Below are positions 8,049-16,670 of a DNA stretch of 51,375 bases, in pieces. The notes under the pieces are model-generated. The model did no database searches, had not been told where the DNA came from, and was given only the letters and a program-made list of their open reading frames with translations. Source of the stretch: Fidelibacterota bacterium (GTDB taxonomy: Bacteria; Fidelibacterota; UBA2242; JAOZSR01). Numbering within the stretch: position 1 is the first letter of the stretch; the number at the start of each line of letters is the position of its first letter. Where the stretch lies: NCBI GenBank assembly GCA_029939575.1, contig JAOZSR010000014.1, positions 3,977 through 55,351 of the forward strand, in the 5' to 3' direction. The position numbers and the translations under genes were made by a program.

Positions 8049-8819
8049 TCATTTTTGTTTTAATTTTATCCTAAGTTCAACCAGAGTCTGATTTAAAATT
8101 TGTGATACCCGTGACTCTGATATTGCCAGAACCTGTCCAATATCGGATAAGGTTAATTCTTCATAATAATATAATGCCAATACAAGTCTCGGTTTTTCAG
8201 GAAGTTCTCTTATATAATTTTTCAGTTCCATTTTCATACTTTCCTTTTGCATTCTTACATGAGGTGGGATTTGATTTTCATCTGTAATAATGTCTTTACG
8301 TGTTAAGGAATTTTCATCACTTGAGCCAATTTTATCATCGAGGGAAAGTGTAAAATTTAAATTGGTAAGGTTCATAACCTTATAATATTCCTTTTCAGTT
8401 ATTTCACCTTTTTTACATATTTCTTCAACAGTTGCCACCCGACCAAGTTCATTTTGTATTGCATTAGTAATCTCAATAACATTATTAATTTTTTTAATTT
8501 GCTGCCTGTTCCAGATACCTGATTTGCGAATGGCATCCATAACAGAGCCATAAATTCGTTTATAGGCAAATGTTTTAAAATTAACTCCAACATCAGGATC
8601 AAATCTATCCAAGGCTTCAATTAAACCAATTATTCCATATTGATATACATCTTCCTTTTTCAAAATACCGATTGCAGGTAAATTTATTCTCCCAATAATA
8701 TATTTTACAAGAGGCAGAAAGGATTTTATAGCTTTTTCTTTTAAAACAGGATCTTTACTCTTGTAATATTGCTGTACATAATATTCACCATCATGTTCTT
8801 TATTTTGAGCCAAAATCAA
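8049..8819 (-). CDS. fliA: Flagellar sigma factor sigma-28
   Basis: 256 residues, normal for FliA/WhiG-type sigma-70 family factors. Region 2 is clear (PAIGILKKEDVYQYGIIGLIEALDRFDP and VNFKTFAYKRIYGSVMDAIR). Region 3 follows, and region 4 ends the protein with the helix-turn-helix LTLSDIGQVLAISESRVSQ. It directs RNA polymerase to late flagellar promoters in known systems. It lies inside the flagellar operon, its ATG overlaps the end of orf84 by 4 bp, and flhG and flhF are just upstream, as in many Gram-negative flagellar clusters. I see no FlgM anti-sigma factor in the window. Confidence 0.93.
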   Translation of the reverse strand: MILAQNKEHDGEYYVQQYYKSKDPVLKEKAIKSFLPLVKYIIGRINLPAIGILKKEDVYQYGIIGLIEALDRFDPDVGVNFKTFAYKRIYGSVMDAIRKSGIWNRQQIKKINNVIEITNAIQNELGRVATVEEICKKGEITEKEYYKVMNLTNLNFTLSLDDKIGSSDENSLTRKDIITDENQIPPHVRMQKESMKMELKNYIRELPEKPRLVLALYYYEELTLSDIGQVLAISESRVSQILNQTLVELRIKLKQK

Positions 8820-9070
8820 TCCTCATTTTCAAATTCTTCAATTTCTTCATTTGCTTCTTTTGTTGTCGTTAGGTCAGTTTGCCCTTCTCTGTTATTCATG
8901 CTTACGCTCCATTTCAAAAGATGTCCGGCAATAAAAAAAGTAAACAGTATCCCGATATATACAAGGGCGCTTCTGATAAAACTTGTGAAAAGTGCAATTC
9001 CCTTTGAAATACACAAGATAAATGTAAATAATGATAATGCTAAGGCAAATCTATAAAACTGTTTTATCAT
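8816..9070 (-). CDS. Small two-TM membrane protein between flhG and fliA
   Basis: An 84-residue protein with two hydrophobic segments (~7-26 FALALSLFTFILCISKG, and ~33-52 ALVYIGILFTFFIAGHLL) and an acidic, threonine/glutamate-rich tail. It overlaps flhG and fliA by 4 bp on each side, which argues strongly that it is a real, co-translated gene. I cannot assign a family. Small membrane proteins at this place are seen in some other flagellar clusters. Confidence 0.72.
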   Translation of the reverse strand: MIKQFYRFALALSLFTFILCISKGIALFTSFIRSALVYIGILFTFFIAGHLLKWSVSMNNREGQTDLTTTKEANEEIEEFENED

Positions 9071-9936
9071 TCTGTAACTCCAAAATCAATTTTGCTGTTA
9101 TTAACAAATCTGCTAAAAAAAGGTTCTCTGGTTTTTATGTCAGTTGATTGTAACCGAATTAAATTCATTGTAATGACTTTAAATGACCGTGTTGCATAAG
9201 ATTGCGGAAATTCAATAGTAACCGGACATTGTTTGCGAATAGACTGACTTATCAATTTATCATACAAAATTGCCCCTCCATAGTATACATGACTATTTAA
9301 AAATCTATTTACCATTAGATTCATTTTTTTATATAATGATTCCGCCTCTTCCTCTTCTTCTACCATATTTACAGCAACTAATATTGGTGCATTACATTTA
9401 GACTTTCGAATAACTTTAATCATGCCGTAAGCATCAGCAATAGAAGCCGGATCCTTTGTAACAGTTAATAACACCTTATCTGCTCCCAAAACAAAAGGCA
9501 GTACATTATTTGAAATACCCGCGCCTGTATCTACTAATATGATATCATAGTTCGGTTCAATTTTAGAAAAGAGTTCTCCTGCTTTTTTAATGATATCATT
9601 TTCATTATCTAACATATCCATTACCGCCGAAGAAGCAGGTAGAACATCTATATCTTCCGGACCTTTTATAATAATTTTACTAATATCAACATTTTTCAAA
9701 ACGGCATCAGAAATATTATACTTCGGACGTAATCCAAGGAAAAGATCTATATTTCCGAGATGAATATCAGCATCGAACAGCAGCACTTTCTTTTTTAATC
9801 TTTTTAACAATATTGCCAAATTGACACTAATATTAGTTTTTCCAACACCACCTTTTCCGCTTGTGACAGCAATTATTTCCGGCATCTTTTTTTCTGTCTT
9901 CGGTTTGTTTCCTTTTAAAATCTTGGAGTTATTCAT
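9067..9936 (-). CDS. flhG: Flagellar number regulator, MinD-like ATPase
   Basis: 289 residues, MinD/ParA family. The deviant Walker A TSGKGGVGKTNISVNLA is near residue 26. Then come LLFDADIHLGNIDLFLGL and the Walker B-like ILVDTGAGISNNVLP. FlhG (FleN/YlxH) controls flagellar number and the GTPase cycle of FlhF in known systems. The N terminus starts with a basic stretch before the P-loop, where the FlhF-activating motif lies in homologs. It directly follows flhF with a 4-bp overlap, the standard gene pair. Confidence 0.93.
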   Translation of the reverse strand: MNNSKILKGNKPKTEKKMPEIIAVTSGKGGVGKTNISVNLAILLKRLKKKVLLFDADIHLGNIDLFLGLRPKYNISDAVLKNVDISKIIIKGPEDIDVLPASSAVMDMLDNENDIIKKAGELFSKIEPNYDIILVDTGAGISNNVLPFVLGADKVLLTVTKDPASIADAYGMIKVIRKSKCNAPILVAVNMVEEEEEAESLYKKMNLMVNRFLNSHVYYGGAILYDKLISQSIRKQCPVTIEFPQSYATRSFKVITMNLIRLQSTDIKTREPFFSRFVNNSKIDFGVTE

Positions 9937-11084
9937 TTATTTTCCGAATTAAAATATTTTACTAATTTACCCCAAATAAAATCAGATGTTCCGCTTTTGA
10001 TATCATTGGGTACAGTTTGGCCAGTAGTGAAAAAATCTACAGGTAAACCTATCTTTTTAATTACTGATATTATTTTCCCTAATCTTGCCGTCTCATCAGT
10101 TTTTGTAAAAATTACTCCGGTTAAGGCAATTTTTGAATAAAATTTATAATAATTTAAAATATCATGCACATCTTGTGAAGATGATAATACTAAGATCGGA
10201 TCAATGGATTCACTAATATTAAAATATGAGGATAATTCTTTAATATAATCCGGGAAATATGGACTTCGCCCGGGTGTATCAATTAAAATAGCGTCATGAT
10301 TTTTGTATTTCTCTAATTGTTGATTCATTTCATCTACATTCTTTACAATCGCCAAAGGTGTTGTAGTTAATTTCGTAAAGGATTTCAATGAAGCATTGGC
10401 ACCAATACCATAACAATCTGTTGATATAATAGCTGTTTTTTTCTTACCGAATATTTCAGGATGCATTGCAAGTTTCATCAATGTCATAGTTTTGCCACTT
10501 CCGGTAGGGCCAATTAAAGCTTTAATAATTTTTCCAGGTTTATCCAAAGTAAATCGTCCGGGATAAAATAAATGCTTGGTTTTGTTTTTTACTGCTTCCA
10601 GAACTTTATTTTGGGTAACTCTGGTTTTTTTATTAAGGTCTATAAAAGATTCTTTAATATAAAACTGAACATCCTGACGTAACATTCCTGATTTTAATAA
10701 TCTATCATGAATATTTTGATATGCCTCAGGTAATTCCGGAAAAATCAACTGTTTAATATACCTGTTTAACGAATTCAGTTCTTTTCCGATATAAACCGTT
10801 CCTCTCATTGCAGCTTCTTTCGAATCAAATTCGATTTCATCCTCCGCAGAATCAATAATTTTCAATTCTTTTACCGATTTCCTAAGATTTTTCTTCTTTA
10901 GTATTTCAGGGGATTCTGCCGATGCTTTTGATACTATTACCTTATATGATTTTTTATCACCTGATAAAAAACCGCTACTTTCTACTTCACTGGATTCTAT
11001 AATAACAATATCTTCTCCAAGTTCAGACTTGGCAATCTCTACGGCCTCCTGAAAGGTTTCTCCGATATATTCTTTATGCTTCAT
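9933..11084 (-). CDS. flhF: Flagellar biosynthesis GTPase
   Basis: A 383-residue SRP-type GTPase. The N-terminal B region (~1-100) starts with GETFQEAVEIAKSELGEDIVIIESS, as in FlhF. The NG domain has the P-loop GPTGSGKTMTLMKLA, STDCYGIGA (G2 region), IDTPGRSP (G3) and TKTDET (G4). FlhF fixes the site and number of flagella and recruits early basal-body parts. The start overlaps the end of flhA by 11 bp. The RGTVYIGKELNSLNRYI linker is typical of the helical N domain. Confidence 0.94.
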   Translation of the reverse strand: MKHKEYIGETFQEAVEIAKSELGEDIVIIESSEVESSGFLSGDKKSYKVIVSKASAESPEILKKKNLRKSVKELKIIDSAEDEIEFDSKEAAMRGTVYIGKELNSLNRYIKQLIFPELPEAYQNIHDRLLKSGMLRQDVQFYIKESFIDLNKKTRVTQNKVLEAVKNKTKHLFYPGRFTLDKPGKIIKALIGPTGSGKTMTLMKLAMHPEIFGKKKTAIISTDCYGIGANASLKSFTKLTTTPLAIVKNVDEMNQQLEKYKNHDAILIDTPGRSPYFPDYIKELSSYFNISESIDPILVLSSSQDVHDILNYYKFYSKIALTGVIFTKTDETARLGKIISVIKKIGLPVDFFTTGQTVPNDIKSGTSDFIWGKLVKYFNSENK

Positions 11085-13158
11085 TCGGGTATTCTATCGC
11101 TCCTATTGATTTTATATTTGTATCAGATGTAAGTTCTGAAAATGAGATTACAGAAAGATCAGGAAATATTGGCTCAATAAAACTTCGCACAACTCGCCTG
11201 ATTGGTGGGGAAACAAGTAAAATCGGCCTGGTTCCTTCCTGGGTCATTTCTGATATTCTTGAAGCCATGCTTTCAAAAAAATTATTAACCTGATTTGGGC
11301 TAAATCCCATATTCTGTGAATTCATCTGACCATTTTTTATCATTTGCATAATTTGTTCTTCGACTCTTGGATCTAATGTGGCAACAGTTAATTGCTCATC
11401 ATCCTGTTTCAAACAGTCTGTAATAGTTTCAGATAATGAAGCTCTAACATACTCTGTCAACATATCGGGATCTTTAGTAATATTTGCATAATCGGCAATT
11501 GTCTCAAGTATTTTTATAAAATTCCTAATAGGAATTTTTTCCTTTAATAAATTTCTTAATATTTGATTTACAACACCTAAAGAGACCATATCCGGTACTA
11601 ACCCCTCAACTACTGCCGGATGATCTTCTTTAATATGATCCAGCATTGCCTGAGTTTTTTGCCGATCTAATAATTTATAAGAATTTGCCTTTAAGACTTC
11701 CATAAGATGGGTTGCAATTACTGCAGGAGGTTCTATAACCGTATACTGAGCAACTTCCGCTTTTTCCTTTTGATTTTTTGATATCCACCTTGCTGTCAAG
11801 CCAAATGTCGGTTCAATGGTATCTAAACCAGATAACTCTATTCTATCATCAGGGTTCAAAACAAGGTAATTATTCAGTAAAACATTCCATTTTGAAACTT
11901 CTATACCATATATTTTAAAAACATATTCATTAGGTTTTAATTGTATATTATCACGAATTCTAATTGGAGGAACAATTAATCCCATCTCCAATACAATACT
12001 TTTTCGGATAGTTGATATTCTTTTTAAAAGGTTGCCACCCTGATTGGAATCTACTAAAGGTATCAGACCATAACCTATTTCCACTTCAAAAGGATCAGGA
12101 TGTAAAAAATCTTCCAACCGCTCTTCTGGTTGTTGTTCTTCTTCTGATTCAGATTCCTCAAGTTGTTTTATTTCTTCAAATTCTTTATCCTGGGCCTTTT
12201 TCATAATCTGAGCTGTTAATCCAACAACAACAGCCATTATTGTAAATGGAATAAATGGCAATCCAGGGACTATTCCCATAGAAAATAACACAGCAGCACT
12301 GACCATTGCAGCTTTTGGTTGATTGGAAATCTGTTTTGTGATTTCCGCTCCCATACTTTTCTCACCTGCTGCTCTTGTAATAATGATACCTGCAGAAGTA
12401 GAAATAATCAAAGCCGGAATCTGAGCAACCAAACCATCACCAATTGTCAATAATGTATAATGATTTGCGGCCTCCCCAACTGGCATCCCTCTCTGAAATA
12501 CACCAATTAATAATCCACCTAAAATATTAATGGCTGTTATCAATAATCCGGCTATAGCATCGCCACGAACAAATTTAGAAGCTCCATCCATTGCACCATA
12601 GAACTCTGCCTCCTGTGCGATTGTCGTCCTTCTTGATTTTGCTTCAAAATCGTCAATCATTCCTGCATTAAGATCTGCATCAATTGCCATTTGTTTTCCA
12701 GGCATTGCATCTAATGTAAACCTGGCTGATACTTCGGCAATTCTTCCGGCACCCTTGGTAATTACAACAAAATTAATAATTACAAGAATAGCAAAGATTA
12801 CAATTCCTACAACATAATTTCCACCTACTACAAAATTTCCGAAGGATTCAATTATTTCACCTGCATATCCACGACCTAAAATCAACCTTGTCGTCGATAC
12901 ATTTAATGACAATCTAAACAATGTCACAATAAGTAAAAGACTGGGGAATACTGAAAAATCAGTAGGATTAATAACATACAAAGAAATAAAGAGAATAACC
13001 AAAGCACCGGTAATATTCATAACCAACAAAATATCCATAAAAAATGTAGGAATTGGCAAAAGCATAAGAGCAAGGATAATAACAATAGCGACGGCAAGCG
13101 CCACATTACTTTTACCTGATACGGATTCAACATTTTTTAGATTGTTAAGTTCAGCCAT
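11074..13158 (-). CDS. flhA: Flagellar type III export gate protein
   Basis: 694 residues, the normal FlhA size. The N-terminal half is a multi-spanning membrane domain (IILALMLLPIPTFFMDILLVM and more) with the FHIPEP-family cytoplasmic loop FTLDAMPGKQMAIDADLNAG. The acidic linker (~325-350, EESESEEEQQPEE) leads to the cytoplasmic domain that docks export substrates and chaperones. It lies 3 bp after flhB and overlaps flhF. No missing region is seen. Confidence 0.96.
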   Translation of the reverse strand: MAELNNLKNVESVSGKSNVALAVAIVIILALMLLPIPTFFMDILLVMNITGALVILFISLYVINPTDFSVFPSLLLIVTLFRLSLNVSTTRLILGRGYAGEIIESFGNFVVGGNYVVGIVIFAILVIINFVVITKGAGRIAEVSARFTLDAMPGKQMAIDADLNAGMIDDFEAKSRRTTIAQEAEFYGAMDGASKFVRGDAIAGLLITAINILGGLLIGVFQRGMPVGEAANHYTLLTIGDGLVAQIPALIISTSAGIIITRAAGEKSMGAEITKQISNQPKAAMVSAAVLFSMGIVPGLPFIPFTIMAVVVGLTAQIMKKAQDKEFEEIKQLEESESEEEQQPEERLEDFLHPDPFEVEIGYGLIPLVDSNQGGNLLKRISTIRKSIVLEMGLIVPPIRIRDNIQLKPNEYVFKIYGIEVSKWNVLLNNYLVLNPDDRIELSGLDTIEPTFGLTARWISKNQKEKAEVAQYTVIEPPAVIATHLMEVLKANSYKLLDRQKTQAMLDHIKEDHPAVVEGLVPDMVSLGVVNQILRNLLKEKIPIRNFIKILETIADYANITKDPDMLTEYVRASLSETITDCLKQDDEQLTVATLDPRVEEQIMQMIKNGQMNSQNMGFSPNQVNNFFESMASRISEMTQEGTRPILLVSPPIRRVVRSFIEPIFPDLSVISFSELTSDTNIKSIGAIEYPNEA

Positions 13159-13161
13159 TTC

Positions 13162-14256
13162 TTATATTCTCAATGGATTTTTTTTAGGATTTTTACTAAA
13201 AACTTTTGCCAGAACTTCTGCAACAGCCTGGTAGAATAGAAATGGTACTTCCATTCCAACTTCTACAACATCAAATAAACTCCTGGCTAAAGGTTTATCC
13301 TCGATTATTGGGACATTATTTTTTATAGCTATTGCTTTTATTTTTTCCGCTACTTTTCGCTTTCCCTTGGCTACTATTTTTGGGGCATCTGATCTTTCCT
13401 GTGGAGCATATAAAATTGCTATTGCAATGAAAGTCGGATTTGTCACTACAACGGTTGCATCGGGAACAGCTGCCATCATTCTACCCCTGGATATTTCCAT
13501 CTGTTTAGATCGTATTTTACCTTTTAATTCCGGGCTGCCTTCATATTGTTTTCTTTCATCTTTTACTTCTTGTTTGGTCATTTTCATTTTTTTCTCATTT
13601 TGCCATTTTTGATAAGCAAAATCAGCCAATCCAAGAATCAATAATACTACACTTGCTTTGATCCCAATTTCATAAAAAACTTTCCCAAAAAATACAAGTG
13701 CCTCAGTTGTTGTTGTATTATATAAAATCCAAAAATGATTAAGATCAACATATTTTTTTATCACTGAATAAGCAATAAAACCAATAATTGATAATTTTAA
13801 TATACCTTTTATTAATTCGACTATGGAATTTAAAGAAAATATTTTTTTTATCCCTTTTATTGGGCTTAAGGCACTGAATTTTAACTCTAAAGCTTTTGGG
13901 AAAAATCTAAGTCTAAATTTATCCTGGGCAACATTTACAATAATTCCGGCCAGCAATAAACAGAGTAAAATAGATGCAAAAGATGTGATGCTAAATTCAA
14001 CGATAAACCTTGCATAAACAGGTATACTTGCAGGAGTTAAAATAATATCCGAACAATTATTATATATATATCTAATAAAATCAGTAAGATTTTGGAAAAA
14101 AGTTCCCATAAAGACTCTCATTGCTACAATACCAACCAATAGACCTACAGCCTGGCCAAGGTCCATGCTTTTTGCCAATTGTCCTTTTTCTTCTGATTGC
14201 TCTCTTCGACGCGGCGTCGCTTTTTCGGTTTTATCCGCGCCTGATTGTTCAGACAT
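13162..14256 (-). CDS. flhB: Flagellar export switch protein FlhB with NPTF in place of NPTH
   Basis: 364 residues. The N terminus (DKTEKATPRRREQSEEKGQLAKS) is the standard FlhB start. Four membrane segments follow, then the cytoplasmic autocleavage domain. The cleavage site, normally Asn-Pro-Thr-His, reads VVVTNPTFIAIAI here. The Asn-Pro pair needed for autocleavage is kept, but the His is replaced by Phe. The end (PFLFYQAVAEVLAKVF) matches FlhB. It lies 2 bp after fliR and 3 bp before flhA. Confidence 0.95.
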   Translation of the reverse strand: MSEQSGADKTEKATPRRREQSEEKGQLAKSMDLGQAVGLLVGIVAMRVFMGTFFQNLTDFIRYIYNNCSDIILTPASIPVYARFIVEFSITSFASILLCLLLAGIIVNVAQDKFRLRFFPKALELKFSALSPIKGIKKIFSLNSIVELIKGILKLSIIGFIAYSVIKKYVDLNHFWILYNTTTTEALVFFGKVFYEIGIKASVVLLILGLADFAYQKWQNEKKMKMTKQEVKDERKQYEGSPELKGKIRSKQMEISRGRMMAAVPDATVVVTNPTFIAIAILYAPQERSDAPKIVAKGKRKVAEKIKAIAIKNNVPIIEDKPLARSLFDVVEVGMEVPFLFYQAVAEVLAKVFSKNPKKNPLRI

Positions 14257-14258
14257 TC

Positions 14259-15044
14259 CTAAGAGCCTCCTAATTGATATAAAGCATTGTTTATAAAAAC
14301 AGACATTGTTTCATAAGTTGATTCAAAGAGTAATTGAAATATTTCCAGAGAAGTCATTAAGGCAAAAAAACCAACTCCCACCCGCAAAGGTAAGGTAATA
14401 AAAAAAGCATTCATTTGTGGCATTACTCTTACAGTTATTCCAACTGCTGACTCAATTATTAATAATAACAACATTGTTGGTATAGCAAATTTTAATGCAA
14501 TTTGAAAAGTTGATGATCCTGTCTTAATAATTTGGACCCCTAGAGAACCAACAAATGTTCCGGATTGTAAAGGAATGATCATAAAATTTCTAAACATAGT
14601 TTCAATAAATAAATGATGGGCATTAGTAACAAAAAAATATGTAACCATAATAACCATCAAAAATTGACTTACTACAGGTAAATTTTGTCCACTATTAGGA
14701 TCCAAAACATTGGCCATTGCAAGACCAATCTGCCTCCCGATAAAAGCGCCAGCCATTCCAAAAGCATTAAAAATAACACTTGTTCCAATTCCTAAAAACA
14801 GACCTATTAAAATTTCTCTAATGATTCCTACATATATCTGGTTCATAGAAAGGATTACCGGGAATGAATCTTTAATCAACGGACTTATAATTAATGTCAG
14901 GATCATAGAAAGAGACACCCTTACCCTGATATTAATTAAACTGGAACTAAATAATGGAAATGTAGCCATCATTGCAGAAAGTCTTGCAAAAGTAAGCATG
15001 TATCCGGGAACCCATTCGTGTGCTATATCGATTAATTCTAACAT
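14259..15044 (-). CDS. fliR: Flagellar export apparatus protein FliR
   Basis: A 261-residue integral membrane protein with at least five hydrophobic segments. It has the FliR pattern at LTFARLSAMMATFPLFSS near the N terminus, IGRQIGLAMANVLDP in the middle, and MPQMNAFFITLPLRVGVGF toward the end. It belongs to the FliPQR core of the type III export gate. It follows fliQ by 1 bp and precedes flhB by 2 bp. Confidence 0.95.
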   Translation of the reverse strand: MLELIDIAHEWVPGYMLTFARLSAMMATFPLFSSSLINIRVRVSLSMILTLIISPLIKDSFPVILSMNQIYVGIIREILIGLFLGIGTSVIFNAFGMAGAFIGRQIGLAMANVLDPNSGQNLPVVSQFLMVIMVTYFFVTNAHHLFIETMFRNFMIIPLQSGTFVGSLGVQIIKTGSSTFQIALKFAIPTMLLLLIIESAVGITVRVMPQMNAFFITLPLRVGVGFFALMTSLEIFQLLFESTYETMSVFINNALYQLGGS

Positions 15045-15045
15045 A

Positions 15046-15315
15046 TTACTGTGTCATTAACGGTATTTGTTTAAAAATTTCCTGCGTAAAACTAACAACA
15101 ACATCAATAAACCATGGAAGAAATAGTAAAATCACTAATCCAACTGCAGCCATTTTTGGTATTAATGTTAATGTCATTTCTCTTATTTGAGTTACAGTTT
15201 GAAACAAGGAAACAAGAATTCCAACGACCAAACCGGTTCCAAGTAACGGAGCGAGGATAATAATAGCGGTTTTAATTGTTTCAGTTCCAATATATATTAC
15301 ATAATCAGTTGTCAT
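15046..15315 (-). CDS. fliQ: Flagellar export apparatus protein FliQ
   Basis: 89 residues with two transmembrane segments (TIKTAIIILAPLLGTGLVVGILVSL and KMAAVGLVILLFLPWF), as in FliQ. A longer frame begins at 15357. The ATG at 15313-15315 is preferred because it gives the usual FliQ start (MTTDYVIYIGTETIKTA), has AAAGGA 8 nt upstream, and overlaps the fliP stop by one base (TAATG). Confidence 0.93.
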   Translation of the reverse strand: MTTDYVIYIGTETIKTAIIILAPLLGTGLVVGILVSLFQTVTQIREMTLTLIPKMAAVGLVILLFLPWFIDVVVSFTQEIFKQIPLMTQ

Positions 15316-16064
15316 TATATAAATCCTTTCACAAGTGATTCGACCAATAAATACCATCCATCAACCAATACAAATAACAAAATTTTCATAGGCATTGAAA
15401 TCATCATTGGTGGTAACATCATCATTCCCATTGATAATAATACACTTGCTACTGCAACATCTATTAATAGCATTGGTAAATACAGCAAAAAACCTATCTG
15501 GAATGCGGTCTTGATTTCACTTATAATAAAAGCTGGAATAATTGTTGATAATGTGAGCTTATCCGGACTCTCCGGTTTTCCCTCATTCCTTAAATTAATA
15601 AAAAGTTGCAGTTCACTTTCCCTGGTTTGATTCAACATAAATGTTTTTATAGGTGTAACGAATTCTTTGAAAGCCATTTCCTGGGTAATCTCATTATTAA
15701 TATAGGGCTGAATAGATTTGGTATTAACTTCATTTATAACCGGTTTCATAATAAAAAATGTAATAAAAAGTGCTAATCCAACGAGTATTTGATTTGACGG
15801 GACAGTCTGAGTAGCTAAAGCATTTCTTAAAAAATGAAAAACAATGATTATTCTTGTAAAACATGTCATCATTATTAAAATTGATGGCGCCAAAGAAAGG
15901 ATTGTCATTAATAATAAAATTTTTATTGTTATAGAAAAATCTTGTGGATTATCCGAACTTTCCATTCCAAATGTAAATTTTGGCACAGTTGTCTGGGCAT
16001 AAATATTAGTTAAACAAACTAAAAATATTATGATAAGAATAATCTTGGTTTTATTTTTAATCAT
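15315..16064 (-). CDS. fliP: Flagellar export apparatus protein FliP
   Basis: 249 residues with a cleavable signal peptide (KIILIIIFLVCLTNIYAQ), as in other FliP proteins. The family core is present: PSILIMMTCFTRIIIVFHFLRNALATQ, and near the C terminus LLIDVAVASVLLSMGMMMLPP. It lies 6 bp after fliO and overlaps fliQ by one base. Confidence 0.96.
   Translation of the reverse strand: MIKNKTKIILIIIFLVCLTNIYAQTTVPKFTFGMESSDNPQDFSITIKILLLMTILSLAPSILIMMTCFTRIIIVFHFLRNALATQTVPSNQILVGLALFITFFIMKPVINEVNTKSIQPYINNEITQEMAFKEFVTPIKTFMLNQTRESELQLFINLRNEGKPESPDKLTLSTIIPAFIISEIKTAFQIGFLLYLPMLLIDVAVASVLLSMGMMMLPPMMISMPMKILLFVLVDGWYLLVESLVKGFI
15324..15329 (-). promoter_or_regulatory. Shine-Dalgarno site deciding the fliQ start
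   Basis: AAAGGA on the minus strand, 8 nt before the fliQ ATG. It lies inside the last codons of fliP and supports the TAATG-coupled short start. Confidence 0.6.
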
Positions 16065-16070
16065 TGTGTA

Positions 16071-16670
16071 CTATAACTTTTCATGAATTTTTATTTTTTT
16101 TAAAATATTTTGAAAATTTGATGAATTTTTATCTGCATCTTTTCCCTGGTAGTTTTCCACCGATTCACTTTCTTCAGGATAATTTTCAAATTCTTTAATC
16201 ACTGAGATGTTTTTTTCAGAAATACCTAATAAAATTTTACTATCATCAACCTTTATTAATAACAAATATTGCTTTTGACCTAAATATCTTCTTTCTAAAA
16301 TATTTATTCTATTATTTTTTATTTCTTCCGGATTAAGACGCTTTTTTGACATATAATACATTGCATAAATTAAAATCAATAATGCAACTGTAATCAATAT
16401 AGTTTTTACAATATACCCAATGTACGAGATATTACTACGGAGTTTACTATTCGTGGAAAATGTTGATGATACTTCTGATTTTGTAGAATCAGGTAAAAAT
16501 ATTGCTCCATCAATTTGTTCAGTTTTTTGTTCAACTTGTTTGGAATTTGTAGAAACTACCTGCTTGGTCTCATTAATTTTTAATTTTAAACCAAAAATGG
16601 CAATGATTACAAAAACCAGAACTAACAAAAACGATTTTGATGTTCCACTATATTTTGCTTTTTTTATCAT
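16071..16670 (-). CDS. fliO: Flagellar biosynthesis protein FliO
   Basis: A 199-residue protein with an N-terminal hydrophobic segment, a linker, and a second transmembrane segment (~88-108, IVKTILITVALLILIYAMYYM). The cytoplasmic domain carries the FliO pattern ILERRYLGQKQYLLLIKVDDSKILLGISEKNISVI. FliO helps assemble the FliPQR complex. FliO sequences are poorly conserved, so the call rests on this pattern plus the place between fliN and fliP. It overlaps fliN by 4 bp. Confidence 0.88.
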   Translation of the reverse strand: MIKKAKYSGTSKSFLLVLVFVIIAIFGLKLKINETKQVVSTNSKQVEQKTEQIDGAIFLPDSTKSEVSSTFSTNSKLRSNISYIGYIVKTILITVALLILIYAMYYMSKKRLNPEEIKNNRINILERRYLGQKQYLLLIKVDDSKILLGISEKNISVIKEFENYPEESESVENYQGKDADKNSSNFQNILKKIKIHEKL

